Positions 54,423 to 64,000 of a DNA stretch of 64,000 nt are shown piece after piece (within the stretch, counting starts at the first letter, position 1; the number at the start of each line of letters is the position of its first letter). Below the pieces are notes generated by a model, which searched no databases, was not told the origin of the DNA, and saw only the letters and a list, made by a program, of their open reading frames with translations. The position numbers and the translations under genes are program-made. This DNA comes from Nocardia aurantia (GTDB lineage: Bacteria; Actinomycetota; Actinomycetes; Mycobacteriales; Mycobacteriaceae). The DNA lies in the NCBI RefSeq assembly GCF_009604425.1, contig NZ_WEGI01000002.1:496001-560000 (forward strand), read 5' to 3'.

Positions 54423-54495
54423 TGGCGGTATATTTGCGAACAATGGCGTTACTGCCACTGGTGGCGGTAACTAGATGAGCGAAAAATTACTGCCA
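54423..54495. promoter_or_regulatory. cluster of four TGGCGGTAA/TTACTGCCA half-sites
   Basis: TGGCGGTA (54423), TTACTGCCA (54449-54457), TGGCGGTAA (54462-54470) and TTACTGCCA (54487-54495) alternate in orientation. The central pair forms a near-perfect palindrome with a 4-bp spacer. This is a probable operator array for the divergent GlxA-type regulator. Confidence 0.7.
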
Positions 54496-54653
54496 TGCTC
54501 ACCATAGTGATTCTGCTGCTGATCGTGGCAGTGACCGGCGCCTGCCTGGACCACCGCCGCACCGAGACCATCGAGACCACCGAGGCCGATCGTGATTCCG
54601 CCCGCGTCGCGGCCGAACTACGCGCCATCACCGGCCTGCGCGAGCACGGGTGA
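54495..54653 (+). CDS. small single-pass membrane protein (52 aa)
   Basis: MLTIVILLLIVAVTGACLDH is one membrane helix; the remaining 32 residues are charged and end RAITGLREHG. The ATG lies inside the last half-site of the operator array, so it would be controlled with the regulator gene. I know no family. It is convergent with the DUF3043 gene, 11 bp away. Short length makes coding status uncertain, but codon use is GC3-rich throughout. Confidence 0.55.
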   Translation: MLTIVILLLIVAVTGACLDHRRTETIETTEADRDSARVAAELRAITGLREHG

Positions 54654-54664
54654 TAAAGGCCGGG

Positions 54665-55318
54665 TCAGACGCTCTCGCCGGGATTCACGCGCGGCTTCGG
54701 CGCGCGCATCCGGCGGATCTGCGAGGCGCGGACGAAGGCGTACCAGCCGAGGGACAGCGAGGAATCCGAGGCGTCCGGGAAGCGCTCCCGCACCCGCTTG
54801 TTGATGATGCGGCCCAGGATGACGCCCTCGACCGCCATGAACAGCATCATGACCAGCATGGCGATCGTCACGTAACCCTGCACCAGCGGCGTCAGGAACA
54901 TCGTGAGAATCAACACCAGCGCCAGCGGCATGAACAGGCCGACCAGATTGCGCCGGGCGTCGACCAGATCGCGGACGTAGCCGCGCACCGGGCCCCGGTC
55001 GCGCGGTAAGAGGTATTTGTCCTCACCCGCGAGCATGCGGGCCCGGCGGTCGGCGGCCGCGGCGCGGCGGTCCGCGGAGGCCGCCTTGCGCTCGGCCCGA
55101 TTGCCACGGACGCCCTTGCGGCGGGCCCGCGCTTCCTTGGAGCTCATCGGCGCCGGCGCGATCGGGCCGCGCCGGCGACCCTCGGCATCACGCCGTTTGG
55201 GGGTGGCCCGGCCCTTGCCGGCGGTGGTGGCCGCACCGCGGGAGCTCGCCGGAACGGCCGAGGACTCTTCGGCGAGGGTGTCGGTGGTGCCGGCGTCGCC
55301 GCGGCGGAGGAACTTCAC
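54665..55318 (-). CDS. DUF3043 membrane protein
   Basis: A 217-residue protein. The first 100 residues are highly basic and Ala/Arg-rich (KGVRGNRAERKAASADRRAAAADRRARML). LPRDRGPVRGYVRDLVDARRNLVGLFMP follows, then two membrane helices (about 128-165) and a basic tail. This is the actinobacterial DUF3043 family (Rv2206 by recalled order). The function is unknown. The start is a GTG. In M. tuberculosis it is next to cobT; here the NACHT island and GlxA gene separate them. Confidence 0.9.
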   Translation of the reverse strand: MKFLRRGDAGTTDTLAEESSAVPASSRGAATTAGKGRATPKRRDAEGRRRGPIAPAPMSSKEARARRKGVRGNRAERKAASADRRAAAADRRARMLAGEDKYLLPRDRGPVRGYVRDLVDARRNLVGLFMPLALVLILTMFLTPLVQGYVTIAMLVMMLFMAVEGVILGRIINKRVRERFPDASDSSLSLGWYAFVRASQIRRMRAPKPRVNPGESV

Positions 55319-55638
55319 GCGACCAGGCTATTCGATGTCGGCCGAGTCCGGAAATGCAGTCCGGCCTGGGCTTGCGCGCGCAACCGTGTACTTGTTGTTC
55401 CCCCGCCGGTCACCCGGGGTTCTCCCGCGCGGAACCGCCTCCGCCGACAATTCCCCTGGACACAGGGCACGGTCGCCGGGGATTTCGCACGCCGTTTTCG
55501 GGGTGCGCGGACACGCGGCAGCGATCAGGGTGGCAAGATTGGAATAGCCGACCGCGAGCCGGCGTTGACGGCAGGCAAGCGTGAGGCGCGCGAGCCGAGC
55601 GCTGTTCACGGGTTGAACACGGGTCCTTAGGAGAGTTC
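55319..55638. other. divergent gap between DUF3043 and HesB genes
   Basis: 320 bp without a coding-like ORF or clear repeat. Promoters for both genes must lie here; I cannot place them confidently. No terminator-like hairpin was seen. Confidence 0.45.
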
Positions 55639-55995
55639 ATGACTGTGCAGAACGAGACCGCGACCGCCATCCACGGTGTGACTCTGACCGAGGCCGCCGC
55701 CGGTAAGGCGAAGGCGCTGCTCGATCAGGAGGGTCGCGACGATCTGGCGCTGCGGATCGCCGTGCAGCCGGGTGGTTGCGCGGGGCTGCGTTACCAGCTC
55801 TTCTTCGACGATCGCGCCCTCGACGGCGACCTGGTCGTCGGGTTCGGCGGCGTCAACCTGGTCGTCGACCGGATGAGCGCTCCCTATGTGCAGGGCGCGG
55901 CCATCGACTTCGTCGACACCATCGAGAAGCAGGGTTTCACCATCGACAACCCGAACGCCACCGGCTCCTGCGCCTGCGGCGACAGCTTCAACTGA
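55639..55995 (+). CDS. HesB/IscA-type iron-sulfur cluster carrier (ErpA-like)
   Basis: A 118-residue A-type carrier. The three cluster-binding cysteines are present: C47 (PGGCAGLRY) and C111/C113 (GSCACGDSF). Such proteins deliver [2Fe-2S] or [4Fe-4S] clusters to apoproteins. GGAGAG precedes the ATG. By recalled order it matches Rv2204c. The nearby Rieske and other iron-sulfur proteins are possible clients, but that is not shown. Confidence 0.94.
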   Translation: MTVQNETATAIHGVTLTEAAAGKAKALLDQEGRDDLALRIAVQPGGCAGLRYQLFFDDRALDGDLVVGFGGVNLVVDRMSAPYVQGAAIDFVDTIEKQGFTIDNPNATGSCACGDSFN

Positions 55996-56005
55996 GATTT
56001 CCCCC

Positions 56006-56038
56006 ACAGCGCGGGTCCCGACCACGGACCCGCGCTGT
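56006..56038 (+). terminator. hairpin terminator after the HesB gene
   Basis: Arms ACAGCGCGGGTCC (56006-56018) and GGACCCGCGCTGT (56026-56038) pair perfectly over 13 bp with a 7-nt loop, 10 bp after the stop. Confidence 0.88.
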
Positions 56039-56127
56039 TCGTGCGCCCGTCGGTCTTACTTCGTAGGTTGCGTACGCGGTACGCTGAGGCGGACAAGGCC
56101 CAGGCCGATCTCGCCTCGACACACTAA

Positions 56128-57114
<987 letters not shown>

Positions 57115-57217
57115 CTGCCCGTACGCGGTGAAGAATTCGCCCTAACTTTCTGTAACCGCGATTCTCCCTATCCATGGGGCTGGACGCGGTGAGAAGTCAC
57201 ATGAGTGGGCGTGAAGT

Positions 57218-57238
57218 CTATTGACACACAGACAATAG
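57218..57238. promoter_or_regulatory. short inverted repeat before the MBL-fold gene
   Basis: CTATTG (57218-57223) and CAATAG (57233-57238) flank 9 bp that include TTGACA-like sequence, ending 9 bp before the ATG of the hydrolase gene. Possible operator or promoter element; no regulator is adjacent. Confidence 0.4.
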
Positions 57239-57247
57239 GGTGGGTGT

Positions 57248-57961
57248 ATGGGATCCGACCGCTTGTATTTCCGTCAGCTCCTCGCCGGCCGCGACTGGGC
57301 CGTGGGCGATCCGATCGCCACCCAGATGCGCAACTTCGCCTATCTCATCGGTGACCGGGAGACCGGCGAATGTGTGGTGGTCGATCCGGCCTACGCGGCG
57401 AACGATCTCGTCGACCTCGCCGAGGCGGACGGACTGCGGGTGACCGGGGTGCTGGCCACCCACCACCACCCGGATCACGTCGGCGGCACCATGCTCGGAT
57501 TCACGCTGCGCGGGGTGCGGGAATTGCTGGAACGGGTGCAGGTGCCGGTGCACGTGCAGCGGGAGGAACTGTCCTGGGTGGCGAACGTCACCGGAATCGC
57601 GCCCGGTGAGCTGACCGGCCACGACCACGGTGACGTCGTCACCGTCGGAGCCCTGGACATCGAACTGCTGCACACCCCCGGGCATACGCCCGGCAGCCAG
57701 TGCTTCCTGGTGGACGACCGGCTGGTGGCGGGCGACACGCTGTTCGTCGACGGCTGCGGCCGGACCGACTTCCCCGGTGGCGACTCCGACGCGATGTTCC
57801 GCAGCCTGCGGTATCTGTCGGAACTGAAGGGCGACCCGACGGTGTATCCGGGGCACTGGTATTCCCAGGAACCCAGCGCCGCGCTGTCCCAGGTCCGCGA
57901 CAGCAACTATGTGATGCGCCCGCAGACCCTGGACCAGTGGCACATGTTGATGCCGGGCTGA
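57248..57961 (+). CDS. metallo-beta-lactamase-fold hydrolase (glyoxalase II-like)
   Basis: A 237-residue MBL-fold protein with the metal motif THHHPDHVGG, a later His in TPGHTPGSQCF, Asp in VAGDTLFVDGCGRTDFPGG, and the final His in YPGHWY. This is the glyoxalase II-like/persulfide dioxygenase-like branch; the DGCGRTDFPGGD stretch is typical of it. The substrate is probably a thioester or persulfide. Convergent with ilvE, 10 bp apart. Confidence 0.88.
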   Translation: MGSDRLYFRQLLAGRDWAVGDPIATQMRNFAYLIGDRETGECVVVDPAYAANDLVDLAEADGLRVTGVLATHHHPDHVGGTMLGFTLRGVRELLERVQVPVHVQREELSWVANVTGIAPGELTGHDHGDVVTVGALDIELLHTPGHTPGSQCFLVDDRLVAGDTLFVDGCGRTDFPGGDSDAMFRSLRYLSELKGDPTVYPGHWYSQEPSAALSQVRDSNYVMRPQTLDQWHMLMPG

Positions 57962-57971
57962 ATCGCGCCGA

Positions 57972-59072
57972 TCAGGCCAGGGTGCGCAGCCAGCCGTGGC
58001 GATCGGCGAAGGTCCCGCGCTGGATCCCGGTCAGCGTTTCGCGCAGCGCCATGGTGACCTCGCCCGGCTCACCGGTGCCGATGGTGAACTCGCCCTCCTC
58101 GGACCGCACCGACGCCACCGGAATCACGACGGCGGCGGTACCGCAACCGAAGACCTCGGTGATCGCGCCGGATTCGGCCCCCTCGCGCAACTCCTCCACC
58201 GAGATCTTGCGCTCCTCCACCTGGTAACCGGCATCGGCGGCCAGCGTGATGAGTGAATCGCGGGTGATCCCGGGTAGCAGCGAACCGGACAGTTCCGGCG
58301 TCACCAGCCGGGCCTCGGAGCCCGCGCCGAACACGAAGAACAGGTTGTTGGTGCCCATCTCCTCGATGTAGCGATGCTCACAGGCGTCGAGCCAGACGAC
58401 CTGATCACAGCCCTTCTCGGCGGCCTGTTTCTGCGCCAGCAGCGAGGCGGCGTAGTTGCCGGCGGCCTTCGCCTCACCGGTGCCGCCGGGTGCGGCCCGC
58501 ACGAACTCGGTGGACAGCCACACTCGCACCGGCTTCAGGCCGCGCGGGAAATAGGCGCCCGCGGGCGAGGCCAGCAGCATGTACTTGTAAGCCTCGGCGG
58601 GCTTCACACCCAGCCCGACCTCGGTGGAGAACACGAACGGGCGAAGGTACAGCGAATCCTCGCCACCGGCGGCGGGCACCCAGTCCGCGTCCACCTCCAG
58701 CAACTGCCGCACCGACTCGACGAACAGCTCCTCGGGCAGTTCGGCCATCGCCATCCGGCGGGCCGAGCGCCGCAGCCGGGCCGCGTTGGCGTCGACCCGG
58801 AACGTCGCGATGCCGCCGTCGGCCTGCCGGTACGCCTTGAGGCCCTCGAATATCGCCTGACCGTAGTGGAACACCATGGTCGCCGGGTCCATCGGCACCG
58901 GCCCGTAGGGCTCCACCCGGGCGTTCGCCCACTGCCCGTCGACGTACTCGATCGTCACCATGTGATCGGTGAAGTACCGGCCGAATCCGGGCTCCGCGAG
59001 TATCTCCTGCCGCCGCTGCGCCGGCACGGGCGCGGGATGCGGAACACGGACGAACTGCGCGGCAACTGTCAT
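57972..59072 (-). CDS. ilvE: branched-chain amino acid aminotransferase
   Basis: A 366-residue fold-type IV PLP enzyme. The Schiff-base Lys is K202 in [11 protein letters not shown]. Others are [42 protein letters not shown] and [11 protein letters not shown]. It interconverts Leu, Ile and Val with their 2-keto acids. The ATG at 59072 gives family length. In M. tuberculosis ilvE (Rv2210c) is also next to gcvT (recalled). Confidence 0.96.
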   Translation of the reverse strand: MTVAAQFVRVPHPAPVPAQRRQEILAEPGFGRYFTDHMVTIEYVDGQWANARVEPYGPVPMDPATMVFHYGQAIFEGLKAYRQADGGIATFRVDANAARLRRSARRMAMAELPEELFVESVRQLLEVDADWVPAAGGEDSLYLRPFVFSTEVGLGVKPAEAYKYMLLASPAGAYFPRGLKPVRVWLSTEFVRAAPGGTGEAKAAGNYAASLLAQKQAAEKGCDQVVWLDACEHRYIEEMGTNNLFFVFGAGSEARLVTPELSGSLLPGITRDSLITLAADAGYQVEERKISVEELREGAESGAITEVFGCGTAAVVIPVASVRSEEGEFTIGTGEPGEVTMALRETLTGIQRGTFADRHGWLRTLA

Positions 59073-59143
59073 GCTTCGAATCCTAGAACGGCCCGCTCGC
59101 CCGCCGACAGCGTGGTAGGAGCAAATTCCGGCCAGACGCGCCG

Positions 59144-60244
59144 TCAGGAGGTGTGCGGGGTGACGAACGGCGGCCGGACGACCTCCGCACGCAGCCGGCG
59201 GCCGCGGACGTCCACCTCGACCTCGGCGCCGGGCTCGAGTCCCGCGGCGGTGTCGAGCAGCGCCAGCGCGATGCCGACCTCCAGGCTCGGTGAGAAGGTG
59301 CCGGAGGTGGTCTCGCCGACGGCCTCGCCGGCGCGCAGCACGGCCTGGCCGCCGCGGAGCACGCCGCGATCGATCGCCTTCAGGCCCATCAGGATTCGGC
59401 GCGGACCGGCCGACTTCTCCTGTTCCAGTGCGGCTTTGCCCCAGAACTCGGGCTTCTTCCAGCCCACGGCCCATCCGGCCCGCGCCTGCACCGGCGAGAT
59501 GTCCGCGGACAACTCGTGCCCGTGCAGCGGATAGCCCATCTCGGTGCGCAACGTGTCGCGGGCGCCCAGCCCGGCGGGCAGGCCACCGGCCGCGGTCACC
59601 TCCGCCAGCAGCGCGCGGAACAGCGACTCCGCCTCCGACCAGCGCGGCAGCAGTTCGTAGCCGTGCTCGCCGGTATATCCGGTGCGGCACACCCGGACCG
59701 GGGATCCGTTCCGTTCGGCGTCGGCGTAGGCCATGTACTCCATGTCGGCGGGCAGGCCCAGCGCCTCGAGCACGCGCGCCGAGGCCGGGCCCTGCACGGC
59801 GAACACCGCGTAGTCGCGGTGCAGGTCCGTCACGGTGACACCGGCGGGCGCCGCCGCGGCCAGCGCGGCGACCACCGCGGGGGTGTTGGCGGCGTTGGGT
59901 ACCAGGAAGATCTCGTCGTCGCCGACGTAATAGGCGATCAGATCGTCGATGACGCCGCCGTCCGCGGTGCAGCACAGCGTGTACTGCGCCTTGCCCGGCC
60001 GGATCCGGTGCAGATCGTTGGTCAGCGCGGTGTTCACGAACTCGGCCGCGCCGGGCCCGCGCACCACCGCCTTGCCCAGATGACTGACGTCGAACAGCCC
60101 GGCGGCGGTCCGCACCGCGAGGTGCTCGCGCACCGTCCCGCCGTACTGGACCGGCATCTCCCAGCCGCCGAACGGCGCGAACTTCGCGCCGAGTTCCGCG
60201 TGGACGGCATGGATGGGACCTTGCAGCAGCTCGGAGTCGCTCAC
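59144..60244 (-). CDS. gcvT: aminomethyltransferase (glycine cleavage T protein)
   Basis: A 366-residue GcvT that transfers the methylene group of the H-protein-bound intermediate to tetrahydrofolate. Motifs are [42 protein letters not shown], the folate-binding YTGEHGYEL and [17 protein letters not shown]. The GTG at 60244 is the family start; longer frames run through the opposite-strand aminopeptidase gene and are not real. 71 bp before ilvE. Confidence 0.96.
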   Translation of the reverse strand: MSDSELLQGPIHAVHAELGAKFAPFGGWEMPVQYGGTVREHLAVRTAAGLFDVSHLGKAVVRGPGAAEFVNTALTNDLHRIRPGKAQYTLCCTADGGVIDDLIAYYVGDDEIFLVPNAANTPAVVAALAAAAPAGVTVTDLHRDYAVFAVQGPASARVLEALGLPADMEYMAYADAERNGSPVRVCRTGYTGEHGYELLPRWSEAESLFRALLAEVTAAGGLPAGLGARDTLRTEMGYPLHGHELSADISPVQARAGWAVGWKKPEFWGKAALEQEKSAGPRRILMGLKAIDRGVLRGGQAVLRAGEAVGETTSGTFSPSLEVGIALALLDTAAGLEPGAEVEVDVRGRRLRAEVVRPPFVTPHTS

Positions 60245-60358
60245 CCGCCGGAGCTTACTGCGACGAGGGCCGGTCCCGGGTCCACCGGTGCCGACACGTG
60301 ATTCCCCGGGCGAGCACCGGGAGGGCGGGACGGGGTGGGCGACAGTAGCCTTGGGCGC

Positions 60359-61867
60359 ATGACAGCTGTTGCAGATCGTTCGCTCGGACCGGAACTCGCG
60401 CGTATCACCGACATCGGAACGGACACCGATGTCCTCGTGATCGGACTCGTCACCACGGAGGACGGCCCCGCGCTCGCTCCCGCCGACGCCTTCGGTGACG
60501 TACTCGGCGCCGAGGTTCGCGAGTCCCTGCTGCAGCAGCTGCGCGCGGTCGGCGCCAAGGGCAAGCCCGAGGAGCTGACCCGGATTCCGGCACCGGCCGA
60601 TCTGCCGGTCACCAGCGTGCTGGCCGTCGGCCTCGGCGCGGCCGACAAGGTCGACGCCGAGCAGGTGCGCAAGTCCGCCGGGGTGGCCGGGCGGGCCCTC
60701 GCCGGTATCGGCACGGCCGCCACGACGCTGTCGGGACTGGATCTCGGTGCGGCGGCGGAGGGTTTCTACCTCGGCGCCTACACCTTCACCCCGTTCAAGT
60801 CGGACAAGTCCGCGCCGAAGCCGGACGAGCAGCGGGTCCAGCGCATCGAATTCCTTGTTCCCGCACCGGATTCCGGTGAGCAGGAGCTCTTCCGCGCGCA
60901 GGCGGTCGCCGAAGCCGTCGCCACCGCACGGGATTTCGTGAACACTCCGCCGAACCGGCTGTACCCGGCCGAATTCGCCACGCGCGCAGCCGAACTGGCG
61001 GCCGCCGCCGGGCTCGAGGTCGAGGTACTCGACGAGAAGGCGCTGGCGGACAACGGTTTCGGCGGCATCGTCGGCGTCGGCCAGGGCTCCTCGCGGCCGC
61101 CGCGGCTGGTGCGCATCACCTACGCCGGCGGCCCGAAGAAGGTGGCGCTGATCGGCAAGGGCATCACCTTCGACACCGGCGGCATCTCGATCAAGCCGGC
61201 CGCGAACATGGAGAACATGACCTCCGACATGGCGGGCGCCGCGGCGGTCATCGCGACCACCCTGCTGGCCGCCCGGCTGGGGCTGCCGGTCACCGTCACC
61301 GCCACCGTGCCGATGGCCGAGAACATGCCCTCGGACACCGCGCAGCGGCCCGGCGACGTCATCACCCAGTACGGCGGCATCACCGTCGAGGTGATCAACA
61401 CCGACGCCGAGGGCCGGCTGATCCTCGCCGACGCCATCGTGCGCGCGGGCGAGGACTCCCCCGACTACCTGATCGATGTGGCCACCCTGACCGGCGCGCA
61501 GTTGGTCGCGCTCGGCGCCCGCACCCCGGGCGTGATGGGCACCGAGGAGTTCCGGGACCGGGTCGCGCGGCTGTCTCAGGCTGCCGGGGAGAACGGCTGG
61601 GCGATGCCGCTGCCGGCCGAGCTGCGGCCCGACCTGAATTCGAAGGTCGCCGACCTGGCCAACGTCTCGCCGCACCGCAACGGCGGCATGCTGGTGGCCG
61701 GGCTGTACCTGAAGGAGTTCGTGCCCGAGGGTGTGCAGTGGGCCCACCTCGACGTCGCCGGGCCCGCCTACAACACCGGCGGCCCGTACGGCTACGTCGG
61801 CAAGGGTGGTACGGGCGTACCGGTCCGCACGTTGATCGCGGTGCTGGACGACATCGCCGCCGAATAG
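60359..61867 (+). CDS. pepA: leucyl aminopeptidase (M17 family)
   Basis: A 502-residue M17 aminopeptidase. The two-metal site is complete: [16 protein letters not shown] (Lys, Asp), [11 protein letters not shown], and the family signature [18 protein letters not shown] precedes. It removes N-terminal residues from peptides in the cytoplasm. The ATG at 60359 is preferred over a frame extending 8 codons upstream. It matches Rv2213 (named pepB there) by recalled order. Divergent from gcvT. Confidence 0.95.
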   Translation: MTAVADRSLGPELARITDIGTDTDVLVIGLVTTEDGPALAPADAFGDVLGAEVRESLLQQLRAVGAKGKPEELTRIPAPADLPVTSVLAVGLGAADKVDAEQVRKSAGVAGRALAGIGTAATTLSGLDLGAAAEGFYLGAYTFTPFKSDKSAPKPDEQRVQRIEFLVPAPDSGEQELFRAQAVAEAVATARDFVNTPPNRLYPAEFATRAAELAAAAGLEVEVLDEKALADNGFGGIVGVGQGSSRPPRLVRITYAGGPKKVALIGKGITFDTGGISIKPAANMENMTSDMAGAAAVIATTLLAARLGLPVTVTATVPMAENMPSDTAQRPGDVITQYGGITVEVINTDAEGRLILADAIVRAGEDSPDYLIDVATLTGAQLVALGARTPGVMGTEEFRDRVARLSQAAGENGWAMPLPAELRPDLNSKVADLANVSPHRNGGMLVAGLYLKEFVPEGVQWAHLDVAGPAYNTGGPYGYVGKGGTGVPVRTLIAVLDDIAAE

Positions 61868-61876
61868 GCCCGCGGC

Positions 61877-62224
61877 CTAGGTGTGATCGCGCAGATCGTC
61901 CTCGACGGCCCGGCGGCGCTCGATGCGCCGGCGGGCGTCGAAATCCCGCATCCGCTGCGGGTATCCGGTGCGCCGCACGTCGTAGACGGGGATCTGCAAC
62001 CGATTCGACAAGCGCTGCGCGCCACGCTCACCCACGACCCGGCGGGTCCATTCGCCGTCGGCGGCCACCAGCACCACGGTGACATCGGTCACCGTGGTCC
62101 GGGGCTCGACATAGGCCTCCACGCCGGGATGCGCCTGCACCCAATCGGACAGATACCGCGCGTCGGCCGCATCCGGACCACTCGCGCCCCGCGCCGATCG
62201 GCGGAAACGATCGAGTATGCCCAT
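61877..62224 (-). CDS. hypothetical protein (115 aa)
   Basis: A 115-residue basic protein: MGILDRFRRSARG, then HPGVEAYVEPRTTVTDVTVVLVAADGEWTRRVVG, QIPVYDVRRTGYPQRMRDF and an Arg-rich tail. A strong AAGGAGGT ribosome-binding site lies before the ATG. The middle looks like a small alpha/beta domain. I recognise no function. It is convergent with pepA, 9 bp apart. Confidence 0.8.
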   Translation of the reverse strand: MGILDRFRRSARGASGPDAADARYLSDWVQAHPGVEAYVEPRTTVTDVTVVLVAADGEWTRRVVGERGAQRLSNRLQIPVYDVRRTGYPQRMRDFDARRRIERRRAVEDDLRDHT

Positions 62225-62502
62225 CCCCGCCCCACCTCCTTCTCCGAACACCGGAACACTCACACCCGGTGCATCGATACTGCCAGCGGCGGAGTTTCGG
62301 TGCCGCCGCCGAAACACCGCCGCCCTGTGGTAAGCCGCCGCCGGGCGAGTGCAAGGATGGAACACCGGAAACAACGAACCCACACGGATCTCCGGTGCCA
62401 CGCAGAACGTTCGGTGGCGTGGGACATTCATCGCGACCCGCGGTGGGGCCCGCCAGAGACAACTGTTGTAGACCCGTCGAGCAGTTATAGGAGTCAACGG
62501 AC

Positions 62503-64000
62503 ATGGCCTTCTCCGTCCAGATGCCGGCCCTCGGTGAGAGCGTCACCGAGGGCACTGTGACCAGGTGGCTGAAGCAGGAAGGAGACACGGTCGAGGTCGA
62601 CGAGCCCCTGCTCGAGGTGTCCACCGACAAGGTCGACACCGAAATCCCCGCACCGGCCGCCGGTGTCCTGTCCCGCATCCTGGCCCAGGAGGACGACGTC
62701 ATCGAGGTCGGCGGTGAACTGGGTGTGATCAGCGCGGCCGACGAGGCCCCCGCGTCCGCTCCGGCGCCCGCCCCGGCCGCCGCCGAGCCCGAGCCCGAGC
62801 CGGCCCCCGCGCCCGCCGAATCCGCTCCCGCGCCGCAGGCCGCCGAGCCCGCGCCCGCCGCCCCGGCCGCCTCCGGCGCCTCCGGCACCCCGGTGAAGAT
62901 GCCCGAGCTCGGTGAGTCCGTCACGGAGGGCACCGTCACCCGCTGGCTCAAGCAGGTCGGCGATGAGGTCGCCGTCGACGAGCCGCTGCTCGAGGTCTCC
63001 ACCGACAAGGTCGACACCGAGATCCCGTCGCCGGTCGCCGGCACGCTGCTGGAGATCACCGCGAACGAGGACGACGTCGTCGCGGTCGGTGGTCAACTCG
63101 GGGTGATCGGCAGCGGTTCGCCCGCCGCCGCCCCGGCACCCGCGCCTGCCCCGGCTCCCGCGCCCGCTCCGGCTCCGGCGCCTGCCCAGGCACCCGCTCC
63201 GGCCCCGGCACCCGCCGCCGCCGCCGCGCAGGCACCGGCCCCCGAGCCCAAGCCCGCGCAGGCACCGGCCCCCAAGCCCGCGCCCGCTCCGGCCCCCGCG
63301 TCCAAGCCCGCGCCGGCTCCCGCCGCGGCCGCGCCCGCCTCGAACGACAACGGCGACTCCCCCTACGTCACCCCGCTGGTCCGGAAGCTGGCCGCGGAGA
63401 ACAACGTGGACCTGTCGGCGGTGAAGGGTTCCGGCGTCGGCGGTCGTATCCGCAAGCAGGACGTGCTGGCCGCCGCCGAGGCGAACAAGGCCCCCGAGCC
63501 GGCTCCCGCCGCCGCGCCCGCCGCTCCGGCCGCCGCCGCCAAGGCCCCGGTCGCCGCCTCCGCCGCCCCCGCCGGTGTCCGCCCCGAGTTGCAGCACCTG
63601 CGCGGCACGGTCCAGAAGGCCACCCGGATCCGGCAGATCACCGCCGTCAAGACCCGCGAATCGTTGCAGACCACCGCGCAGCTGACCCAGACCCACGAGG
63701 TCGACGTCACCAAGATCGCCGCGCTGCGCACCCGGGCCAAGGACGCGTTCAAGGACCGGGAGGGCGTCAACCTGACCTTCCTGCCGTTCTTCGCGAAGGC
63801 CGCGGTCGAGGCGCTCGGGGTGCACCCGAACGTCAACGCGTCCTACAACGAGGACAGCAAGGAGATCACCTACCACTCGGCGGTCCACCTCGGCATCGCG
63901 GTCGACACCGAGCAGGGCCTGCTCTCGCCGATCATCCACAATGCCAGCGACCTGTCGCTGGCCGGCCTGGCCCGCGCGATCGCCGATATCGCCAACCGCG
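62503..64000 (+). CDS. sucB: dihydrolipoamide acyltransferase E2 (DlaT/SucB), 3' end outside window
   Basis: The first 499 residues of an E2 acyltransferase. Two lipoyl domains carry lipoyl-lysines K43 and K169 (both in [12 protein letters not shown]). A long Ala/Pro linker follows (about 205-285), then an E3/E1-binding domain ([24 protein letters not shown]), a second linker and the start of the catalytic domain. In mycobacteria the gene here (Rv2215) is DlaT, the E2 of pyruvate dehydrogenase and of the peroxynitrite reductase system (recalled). The active-site HxxxDG lies beyond the window. AGGAG precedes the ATG. Confidence 0.95.
   Translation, partial: MAFSVQMPALGESVTEGTVTRWLKQEGDTVEVDEPLLEVSTDKVDTEIPAPAAGVLSRILAQEDDVIEVGGELGVISAADEAPASAPAPAPAAAEPEPEPAPAPAESAPAPQAAEPAPAAPAASGASGTPVKMPELGESVTEGTVTRWLKQVGDEVAVDEPLLEVSTDKVDTEIPSPVAGTLLEITANEDDVVAVGGQLGVIGSGSPAAAPAPAPAPAPAPAPAPAPAQAPAPAPAPAAAAAQAPAPEPKPAQAPAPKPAPAPAPASKPAPAPAAAAPASNDNGDSPYVTPLVRKLAAENNVDLSAVKGSGVGGRIRKQDVLAAAEANKAPEPAPAAAPAAPAAAAKAPVAASAAPAGVRPELQHLRGTVQKATRIRQITAVKTRESLQTTAQLTQTHEVDVTKIAALRTRAKDAFKDREGVNLTFLPFFAKAAVEALGVHPNVNASYNEDSKEITYHSAVHLGIAVDTEQGLLSPIIHNASDLSLAGLARAIADIANR

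Noticed and set aside
60245..61747. Minus-strand frame extending gcvT by about 500 codons
   Set aside because: It runs antisense through the aminopeptidase gene. GcvT homology starts at the GTG at 60244, so the extension is a composition artefact.

Overview
The window is high-GC DNA (roughly 70 percent by eye) from a mycolic-acid actinomycete, most likely Nocardia or a close relative. The evidence is a PimB-type mannosyltransferase, an actinobacterial qcrCAB-ctaE/ctaC/ctaF respiratory supercomplex, RipC-like NlpC/P60 hydrolases, and a gene order that, as I recall it, follows the Mycobacterium tuberculosis block from Rv2182c (plsC) to Rv2215 (dlaT). No rRNA, tRNA or CRISPR was seen.

Layout. 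1-5.8 kb: minus-strand envelope/lipid operon (pimB, two SRPBCC proteins, an ArsA-like ATPase that seems to start at CTG, a small Cys-motif protein, a ROK kinase, plsC). 6-12.5 kb: a membrane-anchored metalloprotease-like protein, two NlpC/P60 hydrolases, and a divergent DnaQ-exonuclease/GIY-YIG protein preceded by a perfect CRP/GlxR-type site. 12.6-17 kb: ctaE-qcrC-qcrA-qcrB. 17.2-19.5 kb: trpD and two small genes. 19.8-21.2 kb: MarR regulator and NmrA-like reductase sharing a long perfect palindrome. 21.5-26.5 kb: acyl-CoA/beta-oxidation-type cluster (MaoC, FadD, FadE, SDR) with a divergent TetR. 26.5-29.9 kb: sulfotransferase, SDR and DUF1214-like protein, an order I recall from Rv3529c-Rv3531c. 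30-34 kb: cysD-cysNC (PAPS synthesis, the donor a sulfotransferase uses) with a divergent IclR regulator. 35-40.6 kb: FAD oxidoreductase, ctaF-ctaC and asnB, with two copies of a 114-bp structured repeat. 40.6-44.6 kb: a Tat-type purple acid phosphatase and an AAA ATPase/nuclease-fold gene whose 3' end is duplicated downstream. 44.6-47.9 kb: cobS and a CobU-CobT fusion. 47.9-53.4 kb: accessory island with a dead methyltransferase gene, a dead IS5-type transposase and one 1374-residue low-GC gene joining an Mrr-like nuclease domain to a NACHT NTPase. 53.4-64 kb: GlxA-type regulator, a 52-aa membrane protein, DUF3043 protein, HesB/IscA protein, adenosine kinase, metallo-beta-lactamase-fold hydrolase, ilvE, gcvT, leucyl aminopeptidase and the start of dlaT/sucB (runs off the end).

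Most notable: (i) the NACHT protein, a candidate bacterial NLR-type anti-phage gene in an island between cobUT and the DUF3043 gene; (ii) the 114-bp repeat, whose two copies differ in a predicted stem by a compensatory base pair; (iii) a pattern of short repeats, in-frame expansions and duplicated gene 3' ends at many loci. The cobS-to-adenosine-kinase block also appears inverted relative to M. tuberculosis.
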